This document shows, in pieces, positions 36,401 to 45,009 of a DNA stretch of 64,000 bases (positions are counted from its first letter, which is position 1; every line of letters starts with the position of its first letter). Origin of the DNA: CAVVIO01 sp963748095 (GTDB lineage Bacteria; Bacteroidota; Bacteroidia; Bacteroidales; UBA10428). The notes beneath the pieces are model-generated. The model saw only the letters and a program-made list of their open reading frames with translations. It was not told the DNA's origin and did not search any database. The translations under genes and the position numbers were made by a program. Location: NCBI GenBank assembly GCA_963748095.1, contig CAVVIO010000019.1, positions 62,001-126,000 of the forward strand, in the 5' to 3' direction.

Positions 36401-36748
36401 ACGGTCGGCTACATCATCCCTGGTTAGTGTGGCGGTGTATGTAACACGTTTGGGCACACCACCTTCAGACGGGATAGTATAAACCTCTGTATTCCCGTCG
36501 TACTGACCGGTAAAGGCAATCTCTTTACCATCGGGAGAAAAACGGGCAAACATTTCATAACCCACGTTATTGGTTAACCGGCGGGCCAGCCCTCCGGCGG
36601 CATCAACGGTGTACAAATCGCCGGCATACGAGAAGACAATCTGGTTGCCATAAATCGCCGGAAACCTTAACAGGCGCATTTCTTCCTGACTGTAGGATAG
36701 CATTGTAGCTCCCACAACCAAAAAAACTAATAATAGAAGTCGTTTCAT
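33461..36748 (-). CDS. Tricorn-like S41 family peptidase
   Basis: This 1095-residue exported protease has a signal peptide (residues 1-20). A six- then seven-bladed propeller region with PD40/WD-like SPDGK repeats spans about 25-545, followed by a charged Lys/Glu/Pro linker (about 550-585). The core domain has His about 753 in IGHAY, a PDZ domain (about 770-865), and the S41 domain (about 880-1060). There YASASDGD holds the nucleophile Ser (about 977) and EGHGVEPD carries the last tetrad Glu. Tricorn from Thermoplasma has the same order and degrades peptides processively. Bacteroidota homologues with signal peptides are periplasmic. It has its own terminator and seems monocistronic. Confidence 0.93.
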   Translation of the reverse strand: MKRLLLLVFLVVGATMLSYSQEEMRLLRFPAIYGNQIVFSYAGDLYTVDAAGGLARRLTNNVGYEMFARFSPDGKEIAFTGQYDGNTEVYTIPSEGGVPKRVTYTATLTRDDVADRMGPNNIVMGWNPDGKQIIFRSRKQSFNSFIGQLFNVSVDGGISTEVPLATGGFCSYSPDGSKLAFNRIFREFRTWKRYMGGMADDIWIYDFNTKTTSKITDDPHQDIIPMWHGDDIYFLSDRTQTMNLFVYNTKTKETTQLTKFTDYDIKFPSIGKNAIVFENAGYIYRFDLATKKYNIVHIKIANDQEFSRSSWEDASKLIGAGDVSPHGERAVLSARGDIFTLPAKKGITKNLTNTSGVHERDAVWSPDGKYIAYISDKSGEFEIYTQVQDGSQPALQLTTNADSYKYSVVWSPDSKKLLWSDNKLRLRMIDVQTKQVTEVATCKYGEFGDYNFSPDSKWITYDAPIANQFEMVFLYNVGTGKTTRVTSDWFSADSPSFSDDGKYLFFNSDRDFNPIYSYVEWNYAYNNMGGIYLVTLAQDTPSPFAPENDVVKPAEEKPAATSDKDKKKEKAKEPEKAPESVTVKIDTTDLRDRIIAVPVEPGNYGNITCIGNSVYYNDYNAKTREYSLKVYDLKEKKETDLGQGLRYTVSADKKKMLVAKGKEMAIIDLPKSKVDMSDKLDLSHMKVFVDFHKEWKQIFDESWRQMRDFFYMPTMHGLNWKAVHDKYAVLVPYVNQRDDLTYLIGEMIGELSIGHAYVESGDKAKPERIPTGLLGAQLNRDASGYYKVDHILKGANWSKALRSPLTEIGVNVKEGDYILAVDGNSTKDMNNIYESLVGKANIEVELTVNDKPTMTGSRKVIVVPLADEASLYYYQWVEGNIKKVSDATDGQVGYIHIPDMGPEGLNEFVEHFYPQLDKKALIIDDRGNGGGNVSPMIIERLRRVVTHANMRRNVSVPTQTPRQMMLGPKVLLINYASASDGDLFAYSFKKHKIGTVIGTRTWGGVVGIRGSLPFIDGADLRKPEFASYSSDSSAWIIEGHGVEPDITVVNDPAKQFAGDDQQLNKAIEVIKEQLKNYKPMPPIPAPPDKSKKPVQ

Positions 36749-36971
36749 TTGATTAAATAATTTTTAAATAATTAGAACTAAGAAGAACAATTTACTACTT
36801 AAAATCATTCTATCACATGTGTTTTGTCATACTGACAGGAAGGCTAAGGTTTTACTCGTTGTTAAGAAAAGTAAATATAGACAGACTGTTTTTTATTTGC
36901 AAGGGAGAATTTATAAAATGTGGATGATTTTTATCATGGGCTTAAGGCCGCTGAGATGAAGATTTTTATCC

Positions 36972-37076
36972 CACGGCCTAAAGGCCGTGGCAATTGAATG
37001 GCCGTGGCAATTGAATGGTCGTGGCAATTGAAATGGTTGTGGCAATTGAAAGGCTTTGGCTTTTGAAGGGCCTCGG
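36972..37076. repeat. 17-18 bp tandem repeat array following a palindrome
   Basis: The array starts with the palindrome CCACGGCCTAAAGGCCGTGG. The unit GGCCGTGGCAATTGAAT then repeats about five times with drift (GGTCGTGGCAATTGAAAT, GGTTGTGGCAATTGAAA, GGCTTTGGCTTTTGAA, GGGCCTCGGTAATTT). The same pattern, a GC-rich palindrome around TTAAA followed by TTGAA, appears at 39572-39600, so it is probably a dispersed family. Confidence 0.7.
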
Positions 37077-37092
37077 TAATTTAGGAATTACA

Positions 37093-37130
37093 CAGATTTG
37101 CCAAAAAGGGCAATCTGCCTGGTTTTTTAT
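37093..37130 (+). terminator. Terminator-like hairpin in the repeat region
   Basis: CAGATT-T-GCC / GGG-CAATCTG form an interrupted stem around an AAAAA loop, followed by GGTTTTTTAT on the forward strand. No forward-strand gene lies upstream, so it may be part of a repeat rather than a working terminator. Confidence 0.3.
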
Positions 37131-37161
37131 AAATTGATTTTTGATTAACAATACCCGGCTA

Positions 37162-37213
37162 CAGGTAGAACCTGCTTTCATATATTCGTCGGAGGCTGGA
37201 GCCTCCGACGAAC
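37162..37213. repeat. 52-bp direct repeat, left copy, with 13-bp-arm palindrome
   Basis: The copy matches 37696-37747 at about 44 of 52 positions. Its core is a near-perfect palindrome, TTCGTCGGAGGCT / AGCCTCCGACGAA separated by GG (37185-37212). This REP-like palindrome could fold into a long hairpin on either strand. Confidence 0.65.
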
Positions 37214-37284
37214 ACAAGGAATTATGCAGATCTCAGACACCCTTATCTCCGTTTACACAATCTATTATACACTCTCACATGCCT

Positions 37285-37668
37285 GTATCTTCCAATTACA
37301 TCCCGGTTCCTTCAGAATACATTTGTATTCTCTTCTATTACATCTCTATTCCTACGGCTTACAATTGCATTTTTCATCGTTACAATTGCATTTTTCATCG
37401 TTACAATTGCATTTTCCATCGTTACAATTGCATTTTTCACTCGTCATACAATTTATTTTCCATCATTACAATTGCATTTTCCCGTCATACAATTGTATTT
37501 TTCTATCTTACAATTGCATTTTTCTATCTTACAATTACATTTTGCCGGTTTACATTTTGAATTTCCGATATAGCATTTGCATTTCTCATACCTACAATTC
37601 CGTTTTTCTGGATTACAATTGGATTCTTCTTTATTACAGGGACATTTTCCGGACTTACAATTGTTACT
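37285..37668. repeat. 21-bp degenerate tandem repeat array
   Basis: Four nearly identical 21-bp units start at 37359, 37380, 37401 and 37422, each TTACAATTGCATTTTTCATC plus G. Decaying copies of the TTACAATTGCATTTT core run on both sides from about 37285 to 37668. In the forward frame it would encode a YNCIFHR heptad repeat, but without any start context or domain. The array is bracketed by the two 52-bp direct repeats. Confidence 0.7.
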
Positions 37669-37695
37669 CGAATGTTAAGGCAAGGCTGTTGAATG

Positions 37696-37747
37696 CAGGC
37701 AGAACCTTCTTTGATATACGCGACAGAGGCTGGAGCCTCCGCCGAAC
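37696..37747. repeat. 52-bp direct repeat, right copy
   Basis: This is the partner of 37162-37213. The palindromic core GAGGCTGGAGCCTCC is kept, while the outer palindrome arms carry mismatches. It lies 50 bp downstream of the stop of the neighbouring unknown gene. Confidence 0.6.
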
Positions 37748-37797
37748 GAAAGAAGCGGACTCGACTCTCTGGCGAACAAAGGGGTACCGGTGGAAAA

Positions 37798-38589
37798 TTA
37801 AGGAAAATCAGTTTTAAATCGTAAAAATGGCTTTTCTTTAAATCGTGCAACATAGATTTCTCCTGATTTTAAACAAATTCTTATCCTTTTCCGATTAAAA
37901 GAAATGCTATTTATCATCTCTTCTGAATTTTCTTCCGGGGAAATAATATATTCTATTGGATAAATAAAATTAATAATATACTTGTAATGAAGACAATTGC
38001 TTTTATATTTTACCTCCCTTTTATAATTAGCAGTAAATAATGCTTTATAAATTGAAAATGCTGACCATGGCTGGAGTAATAATGTATCCTGTTTATTAAT
38101 TAAATATCCAAAAGATATATCCTGTAATCCATTTATTTCCGGTGATATGAAACTATATTTTCCTTTTAGTGATAAGTATTCAACATAATCAATTAAAATC
38201 TTAAATTCCATCGAGATTTTATCACTAAAAATTGTTATTGATTTTTCTGTGTTCTTATTCTTTAAATAAATTGAATAGTAATAATGGGGATTAAACCTTA
38301 TATGATCTTCATTTTCATGCAAATCCTTATTTAAAATCTTTTGCGTAAGACATTTTAATGAATCTAACTCCAAAGAGGTTAGTTTTCTGTAGTCTAATTT
38401 ATTCTCACCTCTCTTAAAAATGATTTTATTTTTATAGAGATAATCCCCTTCAACTTCAACATTATATAAATTATGCTGATCGTTAAATGTCGCATGTTTT
38501 CTTACAAAAACCTGAAAATTGTCTGCACTCCTGCTAAACAGCGATGCATTCGTGACTGTTAAAAACAATATCAGAATAAATATTCTCAT
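37798..38589 (-). CDS. Secreted protein of unknown function
   Basis: This 263-residue protein has a clear signal peptide (MRIFILILFLTVTNASLFS) and no recognised domain. The body is rich in Tyr, Lys, Ile and Asn with alternating beta-like segments. Only two cysteines occur (both mid-chain). It is low in GC compared with its neighbours and follows another orphan secreted gene on the same strand (115 bp gap). Both sit beside the repeat region, which suggests acquired or fast-evolving DNA. Confidence 0.6.
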   Translation of the reverse strand: MRIFILILFLTVTNASLFSRSADNFQVFVRKHATFNDQHNLYNVEVEGDYLYKNKIIFKRGENKLDYRKLTSLELDSLKCLTQKILNKDLHENEDHIRFNPHYYYSIYLKNKNTEKSITIFSDKISMEFKILIDYVEYLSLKGKYSFISPEINGLQDISFGYLINKQDTLLLQPWSAFSIYKALFTANYKREVKYKSNCLHYKYIINFIYPIEYIISPEENSEEMINSISFNRKRIRICLKSGEIYVARFKEKPFLRFKTDFP

Positions 38590-38704
38590 TTTGTTGAATT
38601 AAGATTCAGGAACACGTGCCGGTTTCGTTTAATGCTTAGTTCAATATCTGAATATATGGAGAAGCCACCGCCAAACATACTTTTTTTATATTTTTTATCC
38701 ATAA

Positions 38705-39535
38705 TTAGTGAAATTCCCATTCTACATCTATTCTGGTTCGGGAAGAAGAAGGAGTTGACCGAAGACTTCTTTTTTTCTTGAAATGATGATGATGCATGGG
38801 CTTACATTTGTTCGGCTCAAAAACATGTTGTTTCCATATTTTCAGGTAGCTTCTTTTACCGTAAGCTAAAAAAAAATACTTTTTATCTACATTTTCAAGT
38901 ATTTGTTCTTCAAGTAAGATACCATATTTTTTACTTACCAGAATTCGGGTTTCCATATCTGATGGTTCTTCGCCTTCAAATATAAAATGTTCTAAACTAC
39001 TACGATCATTAAATACATATATGGTGTCTTCGATTTTTTCTGAATAGAAATAAGCTTCAAGTTTTATTGTTGCATTACATAATTCTGGTCCTCCTAAATT
39101 AGATACATTCCAACTTTTTTTATTCTTTTTGTTAAAATCAAATAAAACATATTCATTGGGAAAAGGTCCAGGTCTGCCAGCACATTGACTGGTGTTTATG
39201 CTATCATTATAAAAACCTGATAAGGCAAAAATTTTATTATCTGCATAACGCAGGTAACCATCCACAAAGTCGGTACTTTTATAACTTTGTCCATATTGAA
39301 ATTTTCTGTACTCTTTGCCATTGATTTGAATATTGTCATAAACATTGATAATATAGGTATACTTATAGTTATAGAAAATCTTACAGGATTTATGAATACA
39401 ATCTTCATTACCAAATAAATAATAACCTGTTTCTTTTGACTTTGTTATACCTTTCATTTCAGGAAAGACCGTAGGTTTTTGGCCATAACTTAACAGGGCA
39501 TTGCAAAGAATTATGAAAAAGAGTTTTGTTCTCAT
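38705..39535 (-). CDS. Secreted protein of unknown function with His-rich tail
   Basis: This 276-residue protein has a signal peptide (MRTKLFFIILCNALLSYGQ) and a mature region with five or more cysteines (CIHKSCK near residue 46, CAGRPG, CNATI, CKPMHHHH). A basic, serine- and histidine-rich tail includes MHHHHFKKKRS. No family is recognised. The cysteine pairs suggest disulfides in the periplasm. It precedes the other orphan secreted gene and follows the GH3 gene on the same strand. Confidence 0.6.
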   Translation of the reverse strand: MRTKLFFIILCNALLSYGQKPTVFPEMKGITKSKETGYYLFGNEDCIHKSCKIFYNYKYTYIINVYDNIQINGKEYRKFQYGQSYKSTDFVDGYLRYADNKIFALSGFYNDSINTSQCAGRPGPFPNEYVLFDFNKKNKKSWNVSNLGGPELCNATIKLEAYFYSEKIEDTIYVFNDRSSLEHFIFEGEEPSDMETRILVSKKYGILLEEQILENVDKKYFFLAYGKRSYLKIWKQHVFEPNKCKPMHHHHFKKKRSLRSTPSSSRTRIDVEWEFH

Positions 39536-39571
39536 TATATAGCCTTATTCTATTAGCCGAACACAATTTAT

Positions 39572-39593
39572 GCCCGGGCCTTAAAGCCCGGGC
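39572..39593 (-). terminator. GC-rich palindrome after the GH3 gene
   Basis: The self-complementary GCCCGGGC occurs twice (39572-39579, 39586-39593) around CTTAAA, 15 bp after the GH3 stop. There is no U-tract, so it may act only as a transcript-end stabiliser. It resembles the palindrome at 36972. Confidence 0.4.
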
Positions 39594-39608
39594 TATTGAA
39601 AGTCGTGA

Positions 39609-42125
39609 TCAATCAACTACCGTAATCGTATGTTCCAGTCGCAGGTCACGTGAGGAACTGCCGACAAGGATATCGAACTCACCGGGTTCGACCACCCATT
39701 GTTTTTTTGCCGGATCGTAATACTGAAATGCTTCCTTGTTCAGCTTCATTGTTACCTTTTTGGTTTCACCGGCTTTCAGCCATACTTTCGAAAATGCCTT
39801 TAATTCCTTTACCGGACGCTTTAGTGCAGAAACCGGGTCGCTTACATACAACTGTACAATTTCGGCACCGTCCTTGTCCCCAGTATTTTTTACATTCAGA
39901 CTGACTTCCACGTTATCGGGGTCCGACAGTTGTTCTTTGCTTACTTTTAGGTCGCTGTATTTAAAGGTAGTATAGGACAGCCCGAAGCCGAAAGGAAACA
40001 GGGGATCGATATTATCCTCATCGAGGTGGCGGTATCCCAGGAAAATGCCTTCGGTAAATTTCACGTGTTTATCATTGTTTGTATCGTAATAACTGTTGTA
40101 GGTGGCATAATCTTTCCAGTGCCGGGGAAAGCTTACCGGCAGTTTTCCTGATGGATTGGTGATACCGAAAAGTATTTCAGCCACGGCCAGTGAACCTTCC
40201 TGACCGGGATACCAGGCATACACAAGGCCTTTGGCCTGGTCGATCCAGTTGTTCATGTCGACATTTCCTCCTGCATTCACCACCACAATAAAGTCCTTTC
40301 CGGTTTCAATAATTTTTTGAATAAGCTTTTCCTGTTCCTGCCGGCAATTGGAAAGTTCTGTCCGATCCTTCCTTTTCCAGTTCCTTATTGAATCCCACAC
40401 TTAAAACAGTCAGATCGCACTGGTTAGCTAACTGAACAGCCTTATGCAGTGCAGCCGTCTCTTTCTTTTCATTCTGAGCAGGCGTTTCATAGGCTAGCCG
40501 AATTACACCTGTAGTATCACGCTGGAAATAGATAAGCGATAATTTTGTTTTCTTTTGCGGCTTCGAGTGGTACCAGCGCAGAATATACCTGTTCGCTGTC
40601 ACTCTGCCAGGTGCCGGTTACCTGTTTGTCATTAACAGAAAGCATGAAACCGGCACTGCAGGAAACGGTAAAACGATATACACCGGTTGTGTCGGATCTC
40701 ATAAAACCGTTGAAAACAGCCGCAAAATTACGCTTCGGAATTCCAGGTATGGAATCCTGAAATTCGTGGTTGACTTTTGCAAAGATCGTCTGGTAATCGG
40801 GATGCCCGTCGGGCCTGCGGTTATTGTAAAAACCAACGGACATTCCGGGAACCTGCATACTATCTTCGTAAGTATAGAAAGCTGTGCTATCGTAGAAATC
40901 CACGGGCATTTGTTCCTCACCTCTTACACCGGGGGCATATTCCACCCGGATATTATTTCCTGCAATTCTTTTCACGGCATCCAGTAAGGAAAGCGGATGC
41001 AGGGGCTGAACGTACGAACTTCCACCCCCGCCGGTGACTGCCGGATAAGCATTCGGTCCGATAAGGGCAATGGTTTTTATCTTTGATGTATCGAGCGGTA
41101 AAAAGTGATTTTCATTTTTCAATAATACAATACCATCTCTCGCTTCATCGATTGCTGTTTTTCTGACAGAAGCCGAATCGAGTACTACTTTGCTGCTGTC
41201 GTGATTATCCAGCAGACCGAATCGCTGGTATTCCCTGAGTATTCTTCTTACCTTGTCGTCAATGGTCTTTTCGGAAACGAGGCCATTTTTGATTGCCGGT
41301 AATAATGTATCAGCGCACATATGTGTTCCTTCAGGCATTTCCAGGTCGAGACCGGCATTGGCAGCGGCCACCCCGTTGTAAACAGAAACCCAGTCGGACA
41401 TGACAAATCCTTTGAACCCCCAGCTGATTTTTCATTATGTCAGTGATAAGATGCTTGTTTTGGGAAGCATGTACGCCATTTATCAGGTTATAGGAGGTCA
41501 TGACAGAGGCAACCTTACCTTCGGTGACAGCGGCCTTAAAGGCAGGCAGGTAGATTTCGTGCAATGTTCGTTCATCCATATCGGAAGAAACATTGTACCG
41601 GTCGTATTCCTGGAAATTGGCATCGTAGTGTTTGGCAGTTGCCATCACTCCCTGATTTTGTACTCCGATTATATAATTTGCCGCCATTTTTCCTGCCAGG
41701 AAAGGATCTTCGCCCAGGTATTCGAAATTCCGTCCGCACATGGGCGCTCTGCAGATATTCATCCCGGGCCCCAGCATGATCTGTACATTCTTTGCCCTGG
41801 CTTCCTGTCCGATGGCACTGCCAACACGTGCAGCCATAGTAGTATCCCAGGAAGCAGCCAGGTTGATTGCTGCCGGGTATGCTGTTGACGGGCCGTAATT
41901 ACGAACCCCCACGGGGCCATCTGCCGTTCTTACCACTGGAATCCCCAGATCCGGATAGGGACGGATATTATACCCCTCGTAACCACCAATAAAATCGATC
42001 TTTTCTTTCAGCGACATTTTGCCGATTATTTTTTCTATTTTTTTATCGTTAGCAGATTGTTGTGAAAATGACTGAAAAGCTGACAGAAGGAAGAAGATAC
42101 TTAAAATCAGACGAATAGTTTTCAT
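39609..42125 (-). pseudogene. GH3 beta-glucosidase with PA14 domain, three frameshifts
   Basis: Four fragments join into an 837-residue GH3 enzyme if single bases are removed near 41419-41423 (G5 run), 40540-40545 (AAAA) and 40335 (AA). The order is signal peptide (MKTIRLILSIFFLLSAFQSF), GH3 N-domain with the nucleophile Asp in FVMSDW (about 244), GH3 C-domain interrupted by a PA14 insert (about 410-550), and a fibronectin III-like end. KHYDANFQE-type and RDEA-like segments are typical. Such enzymes release glucose or xylose from beta-linked oligosaccharides. It is downstream of the Sus genes of the same strand, so it would be the locus hydrolase if intact. Confidence 0.85.
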
Positions 42126-42551
42126 AGTATTAACTAAAAATTGGATAGTAGTATAAATTATTAAAATTGAAAAGCTAATGTAATTAATTTATGGATATGG
42201 AGGGATTGAAAAATGCAGTGAAAGCATTGAAAAGAAGAGTCCTGGATAGACCTCCTGGATAAATAACCGGAATCAAATTAAACAATCAAAATCCATTTTA
42301 CACTCCCGGATTTTATTTTTTAAACTCAATAGAAAGTTAATCCTGTTTTTCCTATACCGTGTTAATCAGAGGTATAACAAATCATTGTTAACCTAGTGTT
42401 GACTTCAATTCTGCCAACATAAAAGTATATTCGTGTAAAGTATAATCTGGTAGTTGATAGCTTCGGAGAAATATATTTTAAATGAAGGCTGATTGTATTC
42501 TCCTATAGAGAACCAATCAGCCTCGCACTTATCTATTATTAACCCTGTTAA
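42126..42551. other. Gap between the Sus operon and GH3
   Basis: No gene is seen. It contains the inverted repeat AGGCTGATTG (42486-42495) / CAATCAGCCT (42514-42523) just after the lipoprotein stop, and AT-rich DNA that should hold the GH3 promoter. Confidence 0.45.
42486..42523 (-). terminator. Terminator-like hairpin after the Sus operon
   Basis: A 10-bp perfect stem with an 18-base loop lies 29 bp past the last Sus-locus gene. The following reverse-strand sequence, TCATTTAAAATATATTT, is only moderately U-rich. Confidence 0.5.
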
Positions 42552-43376
42552 TTAATGAGAATCATAGTAGTCTTTGGAAATATAGTTATAGATGAGCCAA
42601 TTATCAGCATCTATTACAGCAATAACCTGCATATGGTCGGCATCAAGTGTTTTGATTGTCATTTTGGCATACCAGTTGGCAACTTTATCCCCTTCTGCTC
42701 TGTCATGTATAAGTTGAGCACCATTAGTTTTCAACTGATTTGTAGCTGTATACAACATAAATGTACCTGTTCCTGACAACTCAGGGAACATTTTATTATC
42801 CGACTTAAAATTTGGCGCATTTATCAAATCAAAAGTCATGCTACCATAATCGCCCGCTTCAACTCCGGACCAACCTATATCTTTCCAGGCCGGATCCCAT
42901 TCCCATCCTGTACCAGCAAAATAAAACGGACACGTGAAATATTTGCTTACACCGTTAGCATCCAAATCATATAACCATGTTTTCGATTTTCCTAACCCAC
43001 CGGTAAGGTTAATCCACATTGAGTCGCTTACAGTCTTTTGATCAATAGTAGTTATAGTTACTGCGGTTGTATCCGCCTGAACTAACCCGCCGTCACTTTC
43101 CACGCCATACACAAACTTATAGGTTCCGGGAAAAGGGACATTGATGGTATCTATAACCCGAATAGATTGTCCACTAGGAGTAACCCACATTGGAGTAAGA
43201 TTGGGTGTTAAACTCACCAGGACTATATCATTAGGATTTTCACTTGACGGAGTAATCGTAAATTTCAGGGCACTTTTATTGATTAGAGGCCCCAAATTAT
43301 ATTCTTTGGGTGTACAAGCTGTAAAAAGCAATGCAATCCCAAAGAAAACATATATTATTTTAAATTTATTTTTCAT
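42552..43376 (-). CDS. Sus-locus surface lipoprotein (SusE/F position)
   Basis: This 274-residue lipoprotein has signal and lipobox LLFTAC (Cys20). An N-terminal PKD/Ig-like stretch (about 35-110, ending VTITTID) is followed by a beta-rich domain with many Trp residues (WEWDPAWKDIGWSG, about 158-171), typical of glycan-binding surfaces. It occupies the SusE/F position directly after SusD (29 bp), so outer-surface glycan binding is inferred; no catalytic motif is seen. Confidence 0.75.
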   Translation of the reverse strand: MKNKFKIIYVFFGIALLFTACTPKEYNLGPLINKSALKFTITPSSENPNDIVLVSLTPNLTPMWVTPSGQSIRVIDTINVPFPGTYKFVYGVESDGGLVQADTTAVTITTIDQKTVSDSMWINLTGGLGKSKTWLYDLDANGVSKYFTCPFYFAGTGWEWDPAWKDIGWSGVEAGDYGSMTFDLINAPNFKSDNKMFPELSGTGTFMLYTATNQLKTNGAQLIHDRAEGDKVANWYAKMTIKTLDADHMQVIAVIDADNWLIYNYISKDYYDSH

Positions 43377-43405
43377 ATCTGTATTTTTTAGTTATTAAAA
43401 GAAAT

Positions 43406-44992
43406 TTACCAACCGGCATTTTGTTTTAATACACCTGATGATAAGGTAATCTGGTCGTCAGGTATTTGCTGAAAACCACGCGTAGCTTTAATATTTGCCT
43501 CTAATTTTGCAGCATCAGGTGGATTAGCAGTGCCATCCTGGAAGTACGAAACACTTGTATTTGCAGCAATTGTGGAAGCTGCTGCATCAATACCCTGGCG
43601 TAATACATCCCAGTAACGGATACCTTCACCCACAAATTCCAACCGGCGTTCTGCCAGAATATCTGCCTTTGTTACAGAAGTAACAGGAGTAGCTGAAGAA
43701 TCTGCCCTTTGGTGTACCTGATTGAAATAACTTACAGCATTTGGACTTCCCAATTCAGCAGCCATCAACAAAACATCTGAATAACGAATGACGAAATAGT
43801 CCTGATCTTGACCAGTCTGAAAATTAGAAACAACAGAGTTCCCGGCCGAATCACATTGCAAAGCGTATTTTTTTAGAAAATATCCTGTATATTCACGACA
43901 ATCGCTAGACTTGGTGTAATCAAGGTTTTCGCCTGCAACAGAAAGGATTGAAGCAGAACGTCGTGAATCAGTTGGAGCAAATGCACTCCAAAGTTTAGGA
44001 TCAACAGTACATCCACCCCATCCATATTGGTAAGGATAAATGCTTTGCGAACGTATTCCTTCCATTACCATCCAATGGTTACCTGTCTGGTCTGCAGACC
44101 AATTGTCTGTTGAAGAATACTTGATTGCAAATACCACTTCCGGATTTGCTTCACCTGCATAGGAAACGTTTTTCTTGATGGAAGCTACCGGCCACAAAGT
44201 GGTGAAATCACTTACCAATGCATGTCCGCTATGGGCAATCACGTCTTCTACGGCAGCCAAAGCAGTAGCTGCTGTTTCATTGCCAATGGTAGCTTTTCCA
44301 TAATAGCCTGAATAGAACAGATAAGCACGGGCTAATAAAGATTCGGCGGCCCATTTGGTTACCCTTCCGCTTGGCACACTTGTGTATGGTTTAGAAGGAA
44401 GGTTATCCGCAGCATAACGCAAATCACTCATAATTTGTGCATACGTTGAATCCGGATTGGCTTGTGGCACATTGGCATTGGTAGGTGTGGTAAGCAACGG
44501 CACATTCTCCCATAACCGTACCATATCAAAATAACAGTAAGCACGAATAAATTTGGCTTCTGCTGTATATTGTCTCTTCAATGCAGTGCTATCGCCCCAT
44601 GTAACCTGATCTATATTTTGAAGTAACATATTACAGCGGAAAATGGTCTGATAATACTGCTTCCACCCACCAGAATGGAAAGAAGCATCTGAAGGTGAAA
44701 CTGCTTTATCAAATTCATCTATCATCTCCCACCCATATCCGTCATTAGATCCTGTGCCACCAAAACTGTTATCGGAAAAAACCTCCAACTCAGCAGGGAT
44801 TGCATCACTATTATAAATTATATTTAATCCATTATAACATCCTGTCAGTGCAGTAAATGCCTGAGAAGGTGTTTTATAATAGGTGGTATTGGTCTGTACT
44901 GCATCAGTTAATTCGCTTGTGAGGAATTTTTGACACGAACTAAATGATATCATTGCAATAAGTGCACTAATTATAATTCCATATTTTTTCAT
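43406..44992 (-). CDS. SusD/RagB family glycan-binding lipoprotein
   Basis: This 528-residue outer-membrane lipoprotein (FSSCQKFL lipobox, Cys20) has the SusD signature features: TPSQAFTALTGCYNGL near residue 42, AEAKFIRAYCYFDMVRLWENVPL with the TPR core, and a C-terminal LAERRLEFVGEGIRYWDVLRQG. It forms the lid of the SusC channel and captures oligosaccharides. It follows susC by 17 bp. The glycan target is not readable; the GH3 in the locus suggests a beta-glucan or xylan fragment. Confidence 0.93.
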   Translation of the reverse strand: MKKYGIIISALIAMISFSSCQKFLTSELTDAVQTNTTYYKTPSQAFTALTGCYNGLNIIYNSDAIPAELEVFSDNSFGGTGSNDGYGWEMIDEFDKAVSPSDASFHSGGWKQYYQTIFRCNMLLQNIDQVTWGDSTALKRQYTAEAKFIRAYCYFDMVRLWENVPLLTTPTNANVPQANPDSTYAQIMSDLRYAADNLPSKPYTSVPSGRVTKWAAESLLARAYLFYSGYYGKATIGNETAATALAAVEDVIAHSGHALVSDFTTLWPVASIKKNVSYAGEANPEVVFAIKYSSTDNWSADQTGNHWMVMEGIRSQSIYPYQYGWGGCTVDPKLWSAFAPTDSRRSASILSVAGENLDYTKSSDCREYTGYFLKKYALQCDSAGNSVVSNFQTGQDQDYFVIRYSDVLLMAAELGSPNAVSYFNQVHQRADSSATPVTSVTKADILAERRLEFVGEGIRYWDVLRQGIDAAASTIAANTSVSYFQDGTANPPDAAKLEANIKATRGFQQIPDDQITLSSGVLKQNAGW

Positions 44993-45009
44993 AAGTATTT
45001 TTTTTACAG

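Larger units (their letters stand above)
36749..37797. other. Gene-free repeat region (about 1 kb)
   Basis: No credible gene lies here. The stretch holds a 17-18 bp tandem array (36972-37076), a terminator-like hairpin (37093-37117 then a T-run), and two 52-bp direct repeats with a palindromic core (37162-37213 and 37696-37747). Between those lies a 21-bp degenerate tandem array. ORFs of 139 and 197 codons are read-throughs of the repeats. Confidence 0.6.

Noticed and set aside
37285..37668. Possible CRISPR array
   Set aside because: The repeats are head-to-tail 21-bp units without spacers of constant size, and no cas gene is in the window.
37141..37817. Overlapping forward ORFs of 139 and 197 codons with YNCIFHR-type repeats
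   Set aside because: They are translations of the 21-bp tandem array in two frames; composition is governed by the DNA repeat and no start context or domain is present.
40306..41401. Separate GH3-associated genes at the internal fragments
   Set aside because: Each fragment begins mid-domain and ends in out-of-frame residues; removing one base at each join gives one continuous GH3-PA14 protein.
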